DNA of 64,000 bases from Mortierella alpina. Lineage: Eukaryota; Mortierellomycota; Mortierellomycetes; Mortierellales; Mortierellaceae. Below, piece after piece: positions 33,268-45,148 of the stretch. How positions within the stretch are numbered: the first letter of the stretch is position 1; every line of letters begins with the position of its first letter. The stretch is taken from the NCBI GenBank assembly GCA_029449245.1, contig JANATF010000002.1:2418001-2482000 (forward strand), written 5' to 3'. Under the pieces are notes generated by a model that saw nothing but the letters and a program-made list of their open reading frames with translations, had not been told where the DNA came from and did no database searches. Position numbers and translations under genes: made by a program.

Positions 33268-36200
33268 TCAAGTTCTATCTTGCCTACGCGGAGGCGGTGG
33301 TGATGGTGATGGTGATGGCGGGGGAGGCGAGAACTGCCTCATTTCAATGTCATCGCGTCGTCTGAAAAGCTCCGCCCTGTTCCTTTGGGCCTCACGCACC
33401 TGGACTGGATCGGGGTCCAGATGGTTCAGGTCGACATCGACTTGAAACGACGGGATCGTGTCTGGACTTTTGATCTCGTCCAATGGACCTAGGCTCTCGT
33501 TACTACTACTGCCCGTGAGACTATTATCGTTGTTGTTGTTGCTGTTGTTGCTGTTGTTGCTGTTGTTGTTTCTGTGGTGACGGATGTGGTTGTTACTACT
33601 CGTCGTTGCGACATTGGCCAAGCGGGATGATATATCGATCGCGTCGTCGTCATCGTCGTCGTCGTGCTCTCGTGATATGGGCTGCTGCTGTGGTGGTCGC
33701 GGTGAAGGAAGAGAAAGAGGTGGAGGTGGAGGTGGAGGAGGAGGAGGAGGAGGAGGAACAAGACGCGGCACAGTTCTGCTGTCATTGTCCTTCATCAAAG
33801 GACTACCTGCGTCCAAAGGCCCCACACTTGTGATGGACTCGACGCTTGCTGAAACAGGGTAGGAAGGCACGACCTCATCAGGAGCAATCCCTTCTCGTCG
33901 CCAGGGCAACGACTCCTTTTCTCGGGGTCTCGACGCATCCGTAGCGTATGAATCCAAGGGCTGTTGGTGGTGGGGTGGTTCCTGCTGCGGCAGCTGTAAT
34001 TGCTGTTCATGTGGATTATGCTGATGCTGATGACGGGCAGATCCTGAGACTTCTGTAGGGCTCGCGACTTTGGTCGCATCGCTGGCGTTGCTTTGTCGGG
34101 TATGTGTTAGTTCCATGAACCGTCTATAAGCATCGGCCTCTGCCAGGCTCGGGCCATGATGATGGCCCCCGTGTTCGTCCTCGTGAGCTGGAGGCCCGCC
34201 ATCACCATCTTGGTGACCATGACTGGGATCAAAGTGTAAAGCAAGCATACTATGCTTACTCTCCTCTGCCTCACCGCCTGCTTCCTCACCCGGCCATGGC
34301 ATTTTATACACACCATAATCCTTGTACGGACTCAATGACTCTCCCAGCGCAAAAGGCGAGGAGTGATCTTGGTGAAGTGGTGGTGGTCGTGGTGGTGGGC
34401 TCCAATCGCGACTGGCATTATGAATCTGACTGCGTCTGTAGGAGAGATGTGCCTCTGGCAAGTTGCGAGGCGATGGGTTGTTGTTGTTGTTGTTGTTGTT
34501 CGTGGTAGCCGCCGATCGAGGACTGGCCCCTGGCGACTCGAATTTGACCCGAGGCTGATGATCTAAAGCAGTCGTCTGCAGGACTTGTTGGTTCTGCGAA
34601 AGGCAGGACCGATGCAGTTGTGGACGTGGTGTTTCCATCGTTGTTCCACCACCATAAGAAAGAGTTGTTCCTAGAGGAGGAGGAGGAGCATCGCACGTCT
34701 CTCCTGCACCCACCACATTCGATGTCTCACCTCCTTCGCCTTCTCCAAGATAACCCATGGACGATGACGATCGAGGAAGAGATGATACCAAGCGTCCAGC
34801 AGATACAAGAGTATCGCGTCGTCGTCGTCGTCGTTGTGCCAGCATCTCTTGGTACCCTTCCGTGCCTACAATGTAGCCACCAGAGGGTGGGTATGGCTGG
34901 CGGTACGGTGGATGCGGAGAAGTCTCCTGAAAACCGTCGCCTTCTTGTCCTGGTGCCAATGATCCTGAAGCAGAGCCGATGCTTCCAGTATAAGAGTTTC
35001 GATTATGAGAACCAGCCAAGATCAGGCTTCTTCGGTTGCCATGGATGGTTCGGTGGTGTGGTACTCCATTAATGTCGACGAATCGGATAGTGGTGGGTGC
35101 CATCATGGACATCCTTGCCATGTCGCCATAATGAGCGCCATTGGACTCTGTGAGCTGTCCTTGGCTGGTGCCTCCAATGGCCATCCTATCCGAAGGATCA
35201 GTGCTATTGTTGATGTTGGCATGGTTGACTGGGTTCACTGGGTTGTCAGAGAGTTGGAACCCCATGGGTGGTCCGTTATGGGTGGCATAGTATTCAGCCT
35301 GCAACATTTGTTGTCGTTCCCTGGCTGGAATCATAAGCACTCTTCCCGCAGAAGATTTCCTCGCCATGTGGGGTCGTTGTTGCTGCTGCTGTTTTTGCTG
35401 GTACACACTGCTATCGCTCGCTTCTGGCTGCACTCTCGCCTGACTCCAGAAACGAAGGCTCAGGCTCGGTCGATGAAGGTGATGATGACGCTCATGATCA
35501 GGCTTATTCTGCTCTTGCTCGGGTGGCAACAGAACGTTTGCAGCCGCGACAGCGCCATTGTTAGCAGAGAGTTCCTGCATCTCTTGATAAGGGTGAATCT
35601 GCTGCTGGTTCTCGATCCATTTCAGGCCGTCCATACCAATAAGGCCCGTGCGGTAAGTGAACTGAGGGCCGTTGTTGTTGGAAGGATCTTCACAATGTTC
35701 CCATCCGTACATGTCATCGTCCTCGTCCACGATTTCATCATCGACAAGATGGATGTGTGCCGCCATGGACTCGGAAAAGAGTGAGAGGATGTAGGCAAAG
35801 ATGGTGAGGCCTATAAAGACGTAAATGTTCCAGAACTCGATCGATCCTGGTTCCGAGGGCACGTAGTCTCCAAACCCGATCGTCGTTAGCGTCACATACT
35901 ATATAGGTATGGGCAATCGTGTGAGTGACATGATGGATTACACAGAGATTATCAACGAGAGTGGGAGAAGAGGGGGGAAGGGGTTAAAAGTGTAGAAAAG
36001 AACAAAAAAAAACTTACGCAAAAGTAGAGCGATTCCAGGAACGACCACTTTTCAAACGCGCAAAAGACGCCCGCGCCCCCGAACCAGAGCACGATCCAGA
36101 TACAGAGCATCCGTACGATCATCTTGCGCTTCACGACCCTCTTGACGCGCTGTTCTTCCTCGAATCGTGCCATAGGGTATGAGAGATCCTTGGCTGACAT

Positions 36201-37800
36201 TCGTGTCTGGACCCGAGTAAGATGAGACGGTAACGCAAACCGTTCGACAAGTCGCCACTGAAACTGTTCAATGACGGCATTTCGCAACGACATGATAAAA
36301 AACGCGATGGAGCTGATGCCAAAGATACCGTAAATGAAGAATACAATGCGACCGGCCACTGACTTTGGACTGAGATTGCCATATCCTATGTTGATAAGAT
36401 AATGAATGGGTCAACAGTTATTATTTTGTTACTTCACTCCTCCCCTTTCTCAAAAAGTGGCATTGTAAAAAAAAAATACCAAAAGGACGTGTGGTATGTT
36501 ACTGGCATGCTCTCTATCTTACCGATGGTTGAAAACGAGACGATACAAAAGTTGACGGCTTCGTCAAAGGTCCAGCCTTCGAGCCAGGTATAGAGGGCTG
36601 CACCGACTATGATCACGATGGTCATCATAAACGACGACACGATCAGCGCCTTCAGCGATGCAGACAGCCCTGCACAGGGGAACCCGCGCCACCAATCAAC
36701 CGTCAGCATGATGGCAACGATGGTCGACAAGACAACCGTAATGACACAGGCCAAGAATCCATGAGAGTACTGTGCTCCAGGCGGCAAGTGTTGCGTATAC
36801 AGAAACGAGGACATGGCTGTGATGCAGAACAGAACTGTGTGGTACAAGAAGTTGACAAAAATATAGAACCGACCGAGAGACGCGTCAGAAAAATAAAATA
36901 AAAAGATGCAACGGTCTGACCGTTACCAACGACATGGATCGATAATGTAAAACAGGGTAACGGCCTGTTACCTTGAAAGTATGCACAGACAACGGGCACT
37001 CTTCGGAGCCAGGCCATCTTGTCCATGATTCGCAAAGTGACACCCAGACAACTCAGCATGGTGAACGCGATCGCAAAGGACAAGCACCACCGCTCCAACG
37101 TGCCAATCATCCCTAGATTAATCTTGTTTTCTCTGCCTCCAGACTTGTCATCGTTCGTCTTGAGCACAATCCACGTCGGGTCTGCCAAGCACCGGACCAC
37201 GGTCAAGATAGTGTACGCCTGGAGTGCAGCGACTGTCAAGTATGGTCCCGCCTTGACAAGCTTTGGATGGGCCCGTCGCTCTGTATCCGTCTCCGATGGT
37301 GGCGTATCATAAGTCGAGGACGAGTATATCGACGATGCCTCGGGTTTGTTGCTCCTTGTTCTAGTACCACCCTCACCACTCCCGCCTCTACCTCTGCCGC
37401 TGCCGTTGCCGCTGCCATGGTCACTAACTGAATATGGGGTGCATGAGCGAGAATCCGACTGATCAGGACTGGACGTGAATGCCACTATAGAGGCAGGAGC
37501 GGCTTTGCTCCTGCGTCTGGGTGTGATGCTAGCACTTTTATGGACATCATTCTTTTCATTGTCGTACTGTTCGGACCCAAATTCACTGCTCTCGACAAGA
37601 CGGTGTCCCTCAGAGAGGATATGCTGGATGAGAGGTCGGTCAATATTTCCGCCGTCCTTGTCTTCCTTGGTCGTGCTGTCGAGATGTTCTTTTTCATCGA
37701 GTGGGACTGTTGCAAGAGAAGAGGAGCTGGAGCTGGAGGTAAGGAAGGAGGACGAGGACTGTTGTTGTACAAGAGGAAGGGACGAAGATTGGCTCGCCAT
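33268..37800 (-). CDS. TOK1: TOK-type outward-rectifying two-pore potassium channel with long C-tail
   Basis: Four exons, 37800-36972, 36834-36523, 36385-36018 and 35898-33268, give 1379 aa. The first four membrane segments are followed by two pore loops, which is the 8-TM, 2-pore fungal TOK arrangement. Pore 1 reads SFSTIGYGNLSP across intron 2 and pore 2 reads VTLTTIGFGDYVPSE across intron 3; both filters are complete. TOK channels pass potassium out of the cell at depolarised voltages in the plasma membrane. The N-terminal ~190 residues are Ser-rich. After the last membrane segment comes an ~800-aa disordered tail with His, Gln, Asn, Asp and a long poly-Pro run (33715-33760), much longer than the yeast Tok1 tail. 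Start is the ATG at 37800; the TTG-initiated extension upstream is not needed. Confidence 0.95.
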
Positions 37801-39036
37801 GGGATCCAAACCCGCCAAAAAAGATGAATCGGACGACAGGGCGAGGGGGTGAGGTTTTGCGAATAGTCGAAAGAAAAAACGGGTCTAAAGTAGGATGCTA
37901 GCGGACACGCAACGTCAAAATGAAGTTGGCGGAAGATCAAGGTTGTATCTCTCGGCCTGATTTCGGCCTGTCTAGCACACACACACACACAAGCGTGCGA
38001 GCGCACACACCTAGGTGTGTTGATCTAGTTTAGGCTGGTTTCTGTCTGTGAATACGCCGGGTAGTGTTCAGTGGCGGATGAAACGTCGGAAATGGAGTGT
38101 GAAGGTCAAATAGAGCAGGTGAGGATCACTATTTTGGATACTTCGCATGGCGTATGTGGGGCGAAGCACAAAAAAAAAAAAAGGGGGGAAACAGCGCACG
38201 GACGCAGGTTGATCTCTGTCAGCAATGGGTGTGCGAAATCATTGGTGTGAGGTGTGAATGCATTGAAGGAGGGTGCAGAATGCCTGAAGTGAGGGAAGCA
38301 AAGAGTTGAATCAGATTTGAATGGGCATTGAGAAAAGAAAAAAGAATGGCCGTTCGAGCAAGACTAACAAGGCACGCAAGACAGGAAGCAAAGCCAAGAC
38401 ACAGGGGAAGAGCAAGGACGTCGGGAGAGTAGAACATAGAACAGAAGAGCGCAACGGTGAAGAAGACGGTGTCAATGTCTGTCAAGGACAGGCGGAAGCC
38501 AAGCAGTCCTCTGCCTCGCTCGTTCGCGCAGGATTGGCCCTGGTGTTGAGACACTCATCGCCACTCCCATTGCCCGCCCAGCAGCGAGCCAGAAGGAAGG
38601 CTTCCAGCCAATGGCTGCGTGAATCGGGCACCCACTCGCTCGCGGCTCTATTTCCTTTTGCGCGTGCCAGCAAAGAGCCGCGAAGGGCCAGTCCTTCCAT
38701 GGATGGGATGATTGCGATAAAAATGTCGAGCATCGTGCTCTCATCGTGCTCCTCTCCTTTTGCGCTCCTGCCTCCTCCTCCTCCTCGTCTTCTTCTGGCA
38801 CCCCTCCTTGATTCTGCTCCGAATGCATCAACGTTATTCCTCACTTTTGCAAGAAGAAAAAACAATACAGTTGGCAATAGCACACAGACGGATCTTGATC
38901 CGACGCATTACTGCTGTCCCTCGTTCCAGTGGCATTATCTAAAGCCGATCACTGTCACTGCTGTTGCTCTCTCCGCCGGAGGTGTCTTTGTAACAGGTGA
39001 GTTGATCCAAGCACTGTGCAACGGGGTATCGGTATT
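37801..39036. other. Intergenic region with CA microsatellite and 16-bp palindrome
   Basis: About 1.2 kb between the TOK start and the RasGEF stop. It contains a short (AC)n run at ~37977-37990, a perfect 16-bp palindrome at 38005-38020 (ACACACCTAGGTGTGT), and an A-run at 38170-38182. A plus-strand 360-codon frame (38321-39403) runs into the antisense of RasGEF and has no recognisable features, so I do not call it. Confidence 0.45.
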
Positions 39037-42000
39037 TTATTTCAACTCTTCCTTGGTTGCATGGGCAGGTGATTGCACATTATCCTCTTCATTGTTTCTT
39101 TCCTCCTCAACATCTTCCTTGGGTGGAAATCCGTCATCCTGTTGTGCATTCGACAGCGAAGATGTTGATGCCTTGGAAACAAGGGTCTTTGAATTGCTCC
39201 CGAGCGAGATCACACCTCCAGCTATCCTGCGCCGTTGTCGGTTAGAACGCCCTCGCCCTTCAGTTGCATCCTCTGGACTTCTTTCGCCCGTGCAATCACC
39301 AAAGTCCGCTCCTGCGGTGATCTCAGCACTATTCTCTTGTCCTGGACTCTTGCTCTTGTCCGCACTCGGAGTTGTGGCCTCAGAACGCGCTTCTGGAAGC
39401 TGACTCACTCCCTCGGAAGGGACCTCGTCCTCATCCATGCTCAAGGCTGGACCTTCGGCACTCTCAAACAGGTTCGCCCCCAATGTGAATGGCATGGGAC
39501 CGGAAGCATCTTTGACTGCAAGAGAACTCGTGCTGGTGGTGGTTGTGGTTGCAACATCGGTCGTTGCTGTGGTCGTCGTCGTAGTCGTCGTCGCTGCTGT
39601 CATCAATGGTGACTGTAAACTTGACGTCGATGCTCCGAAATAGGGCGGCGAGCTATCCAAGGAAGTCTGTATGGATTGGTTCAGATGATTTCGTATCAAG
39701 GGTGCTAGTTCCTTTGCACACAAGCGATGCGTATTCGAGGCAACAAAGAGCAATCAACACACAGTTCAACTTACGTTATCCAGGTCCTGAATGCTTATGG
39801 CGGGTGCAGTGTGAGCCTCTGGATCCTGGCTGTTGTCCTCTTCAAGCTCGCGATGCTCACGAGTGCTGTTAGAAGTATCCCTTGGCGCAGTATTCGTGTT
39901 GAAATGAGTGCTTGCGATGATTTCCTTCTGCTCGTCCTCAGTTGCGTCCGCATAGTCCTTGCTGTGGGGTGAGCGATCTCGCTCAATCTTGCGTCTTCTA
40001 GCGTTTCCAATTGTGAGAGGTGGCGCTTCAAGCACATCGGCTGGAATACGCGTCATGTGCGCTGTAAGGGAGCTGGAGGTGCTTGATTGGGAAGTTGCGT
40101 GCACAGAAATGGCTGCAGTAGGCTGGGTCGACTCTACAAGCACATTATCGTCGCTTCTAGATTTGTCAGAGCTGATGTCTTTGTCGTGCTGCGCATCCCC
40201 ATCCTCCGTTTGGTGACTGAGCTGAGTGTCCTCAATCTTCACAGATGATGAAGCCTGATCATGAGCGTCGTCAATAGCTTGCAGTTGTCTTCGCAGGGCC
40301 TCAAGGGATGACATCTTGGGCGTTTCGCTGTCCGTGGTAGCGTTATCAGCACTGTCAGTAACGCGAATATCCTCTTGAGTACTGAACTTGAATCCGAATT
40401 CGTCCTCCTCGTTGCCCTCTTGGAAAGGTTCAAACCTGCTGGATGGTTTGATGGTGGGGAGCTCCCTCTCCAGCATGCCATCATCCCCATCTTGTTCGTT
40501 CTCCAATTCTGCTCCTGACTCGGCATCAACCTCCTTCGACTCGACTTCTTCGGCATACGTCCTTGACTCACGGACAAGACCCTTCACTTGTGCCATCAGT
40601 TTCTGGATTTCTTCATCGTCTTGCATACTTGATGTGCCCTTGCCTTTCATAGCGTTGGGCGCTGGCAAGCCAAAGTCTCCGCCTTCATCTCCCTTGCCAT
40701 CGTCACTGCCAGAGCCGTCCTCGGGATCAATTCCCAGGAATTGAAGGATATCGCGGGATCGTCCCGGCGACGTTTTCGAGCTCAAAGGATCATTCCTCTG
40801 CTCTGAAGTGCCTGCGTCTGTATTGGAATCGCCAAACAAGTCCCCGTCATCATTGCCGTCGTCGTTGTCGTCATTTAAAAGCTCATTCATGATATCGTTA
40901 ATATCGCTTTCAGATATAGGTGAGTGTGTGGAGGAACGCCGATCCTGCAGTGGTTGAGGAGTTGGTTCTGGCAAGGGTTCAAGGTCGTGCTCTGGTGCAA
41001 TGACGTGCTCGAAAGAGTCATCCTGTGTGGGGTCTTCATCCTGCGACGACCAGCCCTCGCTGTCCTCATTATCCAGCGGGGTGCGAAGGCAAGGCAGTTC
41101 CTCGCCATGGAAGAGTGGTTCTATCTCGAGGCTCTCGTCGATCAATTGCTGCTTGTTGAGGAACGGACGTGTTAGGATCCAGTGGTGAAGCGTCACATCC
41201 CCAGCGCCTAGCGAGACCAAGTCCCAGACCGGCGTGAGAGGTATTTTGAGGCCATCCACCTGAACAGGTTCGCGATTCTTGGTGCGTTTAGCTTGGGCTG
41301 AGCTGTCATCCCGGTCAGAGCGATCAAAGTTGGTCGTCTCGTTGGTTCGGCACTGCATGAGAAGAGCTGTCACAGCCGACAGTTTCCTTGCGCCTGGCGC
41401 GGAGAGCACAACGTCGCTTGATCCGCCTACGGATTCGTGTCCCGTCAAATAAGAGTAAATGATCGACTTGACCTCGTCCTGATGATATCTCATCCATGGA
41501 ATGGCGACAACGGCGTCCTTGCCTACATCCTGAAATGCGTCCAGTTTCTGTGCTAGCATCTCCTTGTAACTCGTGACAGTGCTCTGATCCTGGTATATCG
41601 AGACAAGCCGTTTGAAAGTGTCCTTAGTTTTCGAGGGGATGTTGGACCACAGCCCATGCATACGCTTGACCTCTGGGCTAGTGAGAGCTCGCATGACGGC
41701 CCTAAAGCTGTTGAAGTTTCGGTATACGTGTAGGAGAATATGTGCCACCCTGACCATGTGCGCCACTGCATTGACTGGTGGGTGGGGTGGATGGCCTTTG
41801 GGGGTAGCAGGACCACTCTCTGAAGTGGTCTGGCGACTTGAGCTCCATTCGAGAAGCAGCAGGTGTGCTGTGCTGTGAGCGACGTAGTTTTCAAAGTCGA
41901 TGCACGTTCGAGCAGCCGAGGATTTGCGATCGGCGCGGACAAGATCTCGTGGGATGGCGACTTTGGCGAAGAGGGTCGTGTCGATGATGGTCAGCTGCCT

Positions 42001-42918
42001 GGCAACCATGTCTGGGTCCCAGGACGTGATTGTCGAGTTGGCGACAGACTGGATCTGGGCATTAACGGCGTCGAGTTTTGCCTTTTGAATACGCACGTCT
42101 TCAATCAAGCGCCGCAGATTCGCCAGATCGCGAGGTCCAGAGCTAGCAGCTGAGCTTTTCGAAGAGGCCGATCCATGCTTTGCCTGCTCAAGTCTCTGAG
42201 TGACCAGAGAGAGCGCGTGCGAGTTCAGGAGCGACTGCCTGGTCAAGGGTGAGAGGGGAATCATCGGTATACTTTTCTTTGTTCTCTTGATGGTGGCGAT
42301 AGATCGCTGCGAGGGTGGCGACGAGGTCAGCTTTGATCTGAGCGTAGCAGAGGGTGAGCGTTCGGCTGATGGTCCAGAGTGGGTTGAAGCCGATGCTGCT
42401 GAGGACAACGTCGTAGCAGTGGCCTTTGCACCTTGGTTCCTGGCAGAGTCGACAATGTCCTTGATCCTGTGCAGTATTTCCTGAGCGTGAGCCACAAGCT
42501 GGCTGTGGTTGGCGGGGAATGACTCTAGCGATGCTAGCGCGACAGGGTCCAGGGGATGGATGGGGTTAGCTTTGTTGCGAGTGATGCCGCGCCTGTGTGG
42601 GTCTGTCTGCCCCGAGATGCGTTGGTGGCTACGCAGGCTGCATACCTTGGTCCTTGAAGACAACTTGCGTGCCGAGGATATGCATGATTGCAGCGTGTGC
42701 CTTGAGATAGGTTGCATATGCGTCCTAGCAGCACCATTCAGTAGTGGCATCATTGGCATTAGCACAACACAGTAATACGCACAAAGAACGGGGAATGAGA
42801 GGACGAGGAGGAGGAGGAGCCAAGGTGCCCTCGAGATGCAGTCCTGTACCTTCAGATGGCCAGCGTGCTGCTGCGACCTGGCCTCCTGCAGCGGAGCTGC
42901 ATAGTGTGCCATGTCCAT
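39037..42918 (-). CDS. Ras guanine nucleotide exchange factor (RasGEF)
   Basis: Exons 42918-42850, 42724-42646, 42569-39775 and 39666-39037 join in phase to 1190 aa. The first two exons encode a short helical N-terminus (HYAAPLQEARSQQHAGHLK, DAYATYLKAHAAIMHILGTQ), which looks MIT-like. A Cdc25-type RasGEF catalytic domain spans ~228-430, with SWDPDMVARQLTIIDTTLF, NAVAHMVRVAHILLHVYRN, FNSFRAVMRALTSPEVKRM and WSNIPSKTKDTFKRL. RasGEFs release GDP from Ras-family GTPases. Which GTPase it acts on is not shown. The end of the catalytic domain is divergent. The C-terminal half is acidic and disordered, ending in a Thr-rich exon 4. The long hydrophobic run in the unspliced frame near 42800 lies in intron 1 and is not protein. 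Confidence 0.85.
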
Positions 42919-43324
42919 TGCGCGACGATGGGCGAGTCCGCGTGTGGCACGGTGTTGCTGGCGGCAGTATGGGCGGGCGAGTCGAGCCGAGTCGGGTCAG
43001 CGAAAGAGAGAGTGAGAGAGAGATTCGCGAGTGGAGTGGAGAGCGAAAGGCAAAGAGAAGGGAAAGGGCACAAAGAAAGAGCCAAGGACAGGACAGGACA
43101 GGTATGTCAGACACGATGCAAGGAGTGGCTTTTCACTCTGCCACAGGGGCATGCAGGATGGACACGCATCATCGTGCTGTCTTTGCTGGCACATGAACTT
43201 GTGCATCCAATCCCATCCTGCTGCCCGAGAGGCCAACAACCTCATCTCCTTTTTTTCTCTTTCCCCTTTAAAAAGGAAGTGCCATTTATTTTCTATTTCC
43301 TCAGACACATCCATTACCCCATCC
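42919..43324. promoter_or_regulatory. RasGEF upstream region
   Basis: This 406-bp stretch holds the presumed RasGEF promoter and the 3' end of the next gene. On the RasGEF strand it is pyrimidine-rich (CTCTCTCTCACTCTC at ~43005-43022). No ORF supported. Confidence 0.35.
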
Positions 43325-43999
43325 TCAAAGCTCTCCAAGCGTAAGCGCAACGGCTGCGAGCGCGATCCATATAGCCGAGGAAGCCAGCATGTCCCATCGA
43401 CCCGAGCCGGCCCCTGTGGGAATCTTGGATCCACCTGCAGTCTCAACACACATCTGCTTCATCCCTGCGAGCTGAGGGTTCGTGATGTTGTAGAACTGGG
43501 GGTTCAGTGCCCATTGCTGGCCCGTCGAGCGCAGGCACTGGCTGCACTTTTGCAATGCGTCAAAGGCACTGCCGTTGTTGGGGCACATGCACGCATAGAA
43601 GGGCAGCACTTGGTTGACCACCGTCAGATTGCCCGTCAAGGGGAGGCGATCCGAGCAATTGCGGATCAATGGGTACTCGGGCTTGCAGGCGTTGCAGTTG
43701 TCGGTCGAGGAGAATACAGGGTCGGGCACCCGGGGCACGGGCGAGGCTGTGGGTGGCGTAGTGGGGAGCGGTGCAGCCGTGGGGCCTGTAGGATTGGGGT
43801 CAACGGAGCTCTCTGTTGGTACTTCGCTACTCGCTGTAGTGGTTAAGGATGGGTCAACCGGAGAGGTCTCTGTTGGTTGTTCGGGTGAGGGAGTGAGGTC
43901 TCCCCCCTGTGCCTGGACAGGGGCCACGCAAAAGAGGAACGCGAAGAGGAATGTCAGAAGTATGAACTTTGTAGCGGCTAACCGCATGGAGGGACGCAT
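43325..43999 (-). CDS. Secreted Cys-rich, GPI-anchored cell-surface protein
   Basis: 224 aa from the ATG at 43999. An N-terminal signal peptide has a hydrophobic core FILLTFLFAFLFCVAPVQAQ. A Thr/Pro/Ser-rich linker (~35-105) looks O-glycosylated. The C-terminal domain has eight Cys in the pattern CNAC, NC, CMC, CSQC, MC within ~80 residues. The end is a GSGRW-type site followed by SSAIWIALAAVALTLGEL, typical of GPI attachment. I know the layout from fungal wall and surface proteins but recognise no named family. The frame is open upstream through TTG-type codons, and the internal ATG with the signal peptide is preferred. Confidence 0.75.
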   Translation of the reverse strand: MRPSMRLAATKFILLTFLFAFLFCVAPVQAQGGDLTPSPEQPTETSPVDPSLTTTASSEVPTESSVDPNPTGPTAAPLPTTPPTASPVPRVPDPVFSSTDNCNACKPEYPLIRNCSDRLPLTGNLTVVNQVLPFYACMCPNNGSAFDALQKCSQCLRSTGQQWALNPQFYNITNPQLAGMKQMCVETAGGSKIPTGAGSGRWDMLASSAIWIALAAVALTLGEL

Positions 44000-45148
44000 C
44001 GTTAAAGTAGCGGGTGGTTTTTGTTTTTGGATTGAATGAATGAGGAAGAGGTAACGAAAGATCAAACGTTTGAGTACCAGCACCCTAGTCCAATAAGCGC
44101 AGAAAAAAAACTCAGGCACCCTAATAATAGACCTCATTTCTTCATGCTCTCAGTCCATGCGTATCTTGACACAGCTGGCCATAGCCTACGTTCGATAGCA
44201 CCGTTCTGCACGTGGATCATTTGCTGCCCCTGACCTTGCAGTCAGCGCAACTTGGATCGCCTTGCTCCCTTCTCCACTCCTTTATGCTAGCTGCAGGACC
44301 TCTATCGTATGTATGTGTGCTGCCGAGATGGCAAGTTGTGTGCTCAGAGTCAAAGACTGGAGATTGAAGGGCGTAGTGTCTCTCAGTGACACCTCTGCGC
44401 AAAACGGTGAAACTCCTCAAGCTCTTGGTGCAGTGCATTTCAACACCTAGGCGGCAACTGAGTGCGTGAATAATGGTCGAGCTCTTTGCCGCTATGTCTA
44501 CTCACTCCCTCGCGACAGACACTGTCTAGCGCGTGAATAAAAAGACGCGGCATTTTTGCATCCTGGGACAACACTTTTTTTTTGTTGGAATCAATAAGAT
44601 GCTGGCCATGGCTACAGTGTTCCAAGTAAAGAGTGGCATTGACCACTTGGGCATCGAGCTCGATGTCTTCTCGCGCGTAGAGTGCTGGCAGCACGAGCCA
44701 ATCAAAATCTTGGTCACGTTTTTCTGGATGAAAGCGAAAGCCACCTTTTTTTCTCCTTCGCTACACAAGGACAGAATAAAAGGCCCCCGTTGACGGCGAT
44801 TCTGTTCGGAATGAGAAATTCGTCTCTTTCTTTTCTCTTTCTTCCACTTTTTGCTCCCACTCCCCGCTCCTCATCCCTCCCGCCCCCCTTCGTCCTCCCA
44901 ACGCCTCTCTCCTCGTCCACTCCTCAGCACGCCCCCTTGACAGCGCAAGTGCGACCCCGTCAAGCTTAAGTCTCCCCTTCCCGCGGACCCATCTTGGTTT
45001 TTAGATCCTGGCGATCACCAAACGAACGCAAGGGCCCATCTGACAAACCTACGCTCAAGAGGAACCCATCGCCCTTTTTTTTTAGGTTTCCAACTTTGGA
45101 GAAACCACACCAGCCAAGGACACACACACACAGACGCACACGTACATC
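44000..45148. promoter_or_regulatory. Divergent intergenic region, Cys-rich GPI gene / SPT5
   Basis: About 1.15 kb between divergent genes. A marked C/T-rich tract runs on the plus strand at ~44825-44935, 210 bp before SPT5, followed by another T-run (45076-45084) and a CA-repeat leader (45119-45143). Short open frames at 44440-44793 show no coding features. Nothing else seen. Confidence 0.4.

Noticed and set aside
38321-39403. 360-codon plus-strand frame before and over the RasGEF 3' end
   Set aside because: Low-complexity basic then hydrophobic sequence without a known motif, partly antisense to the last RasGEF exon.
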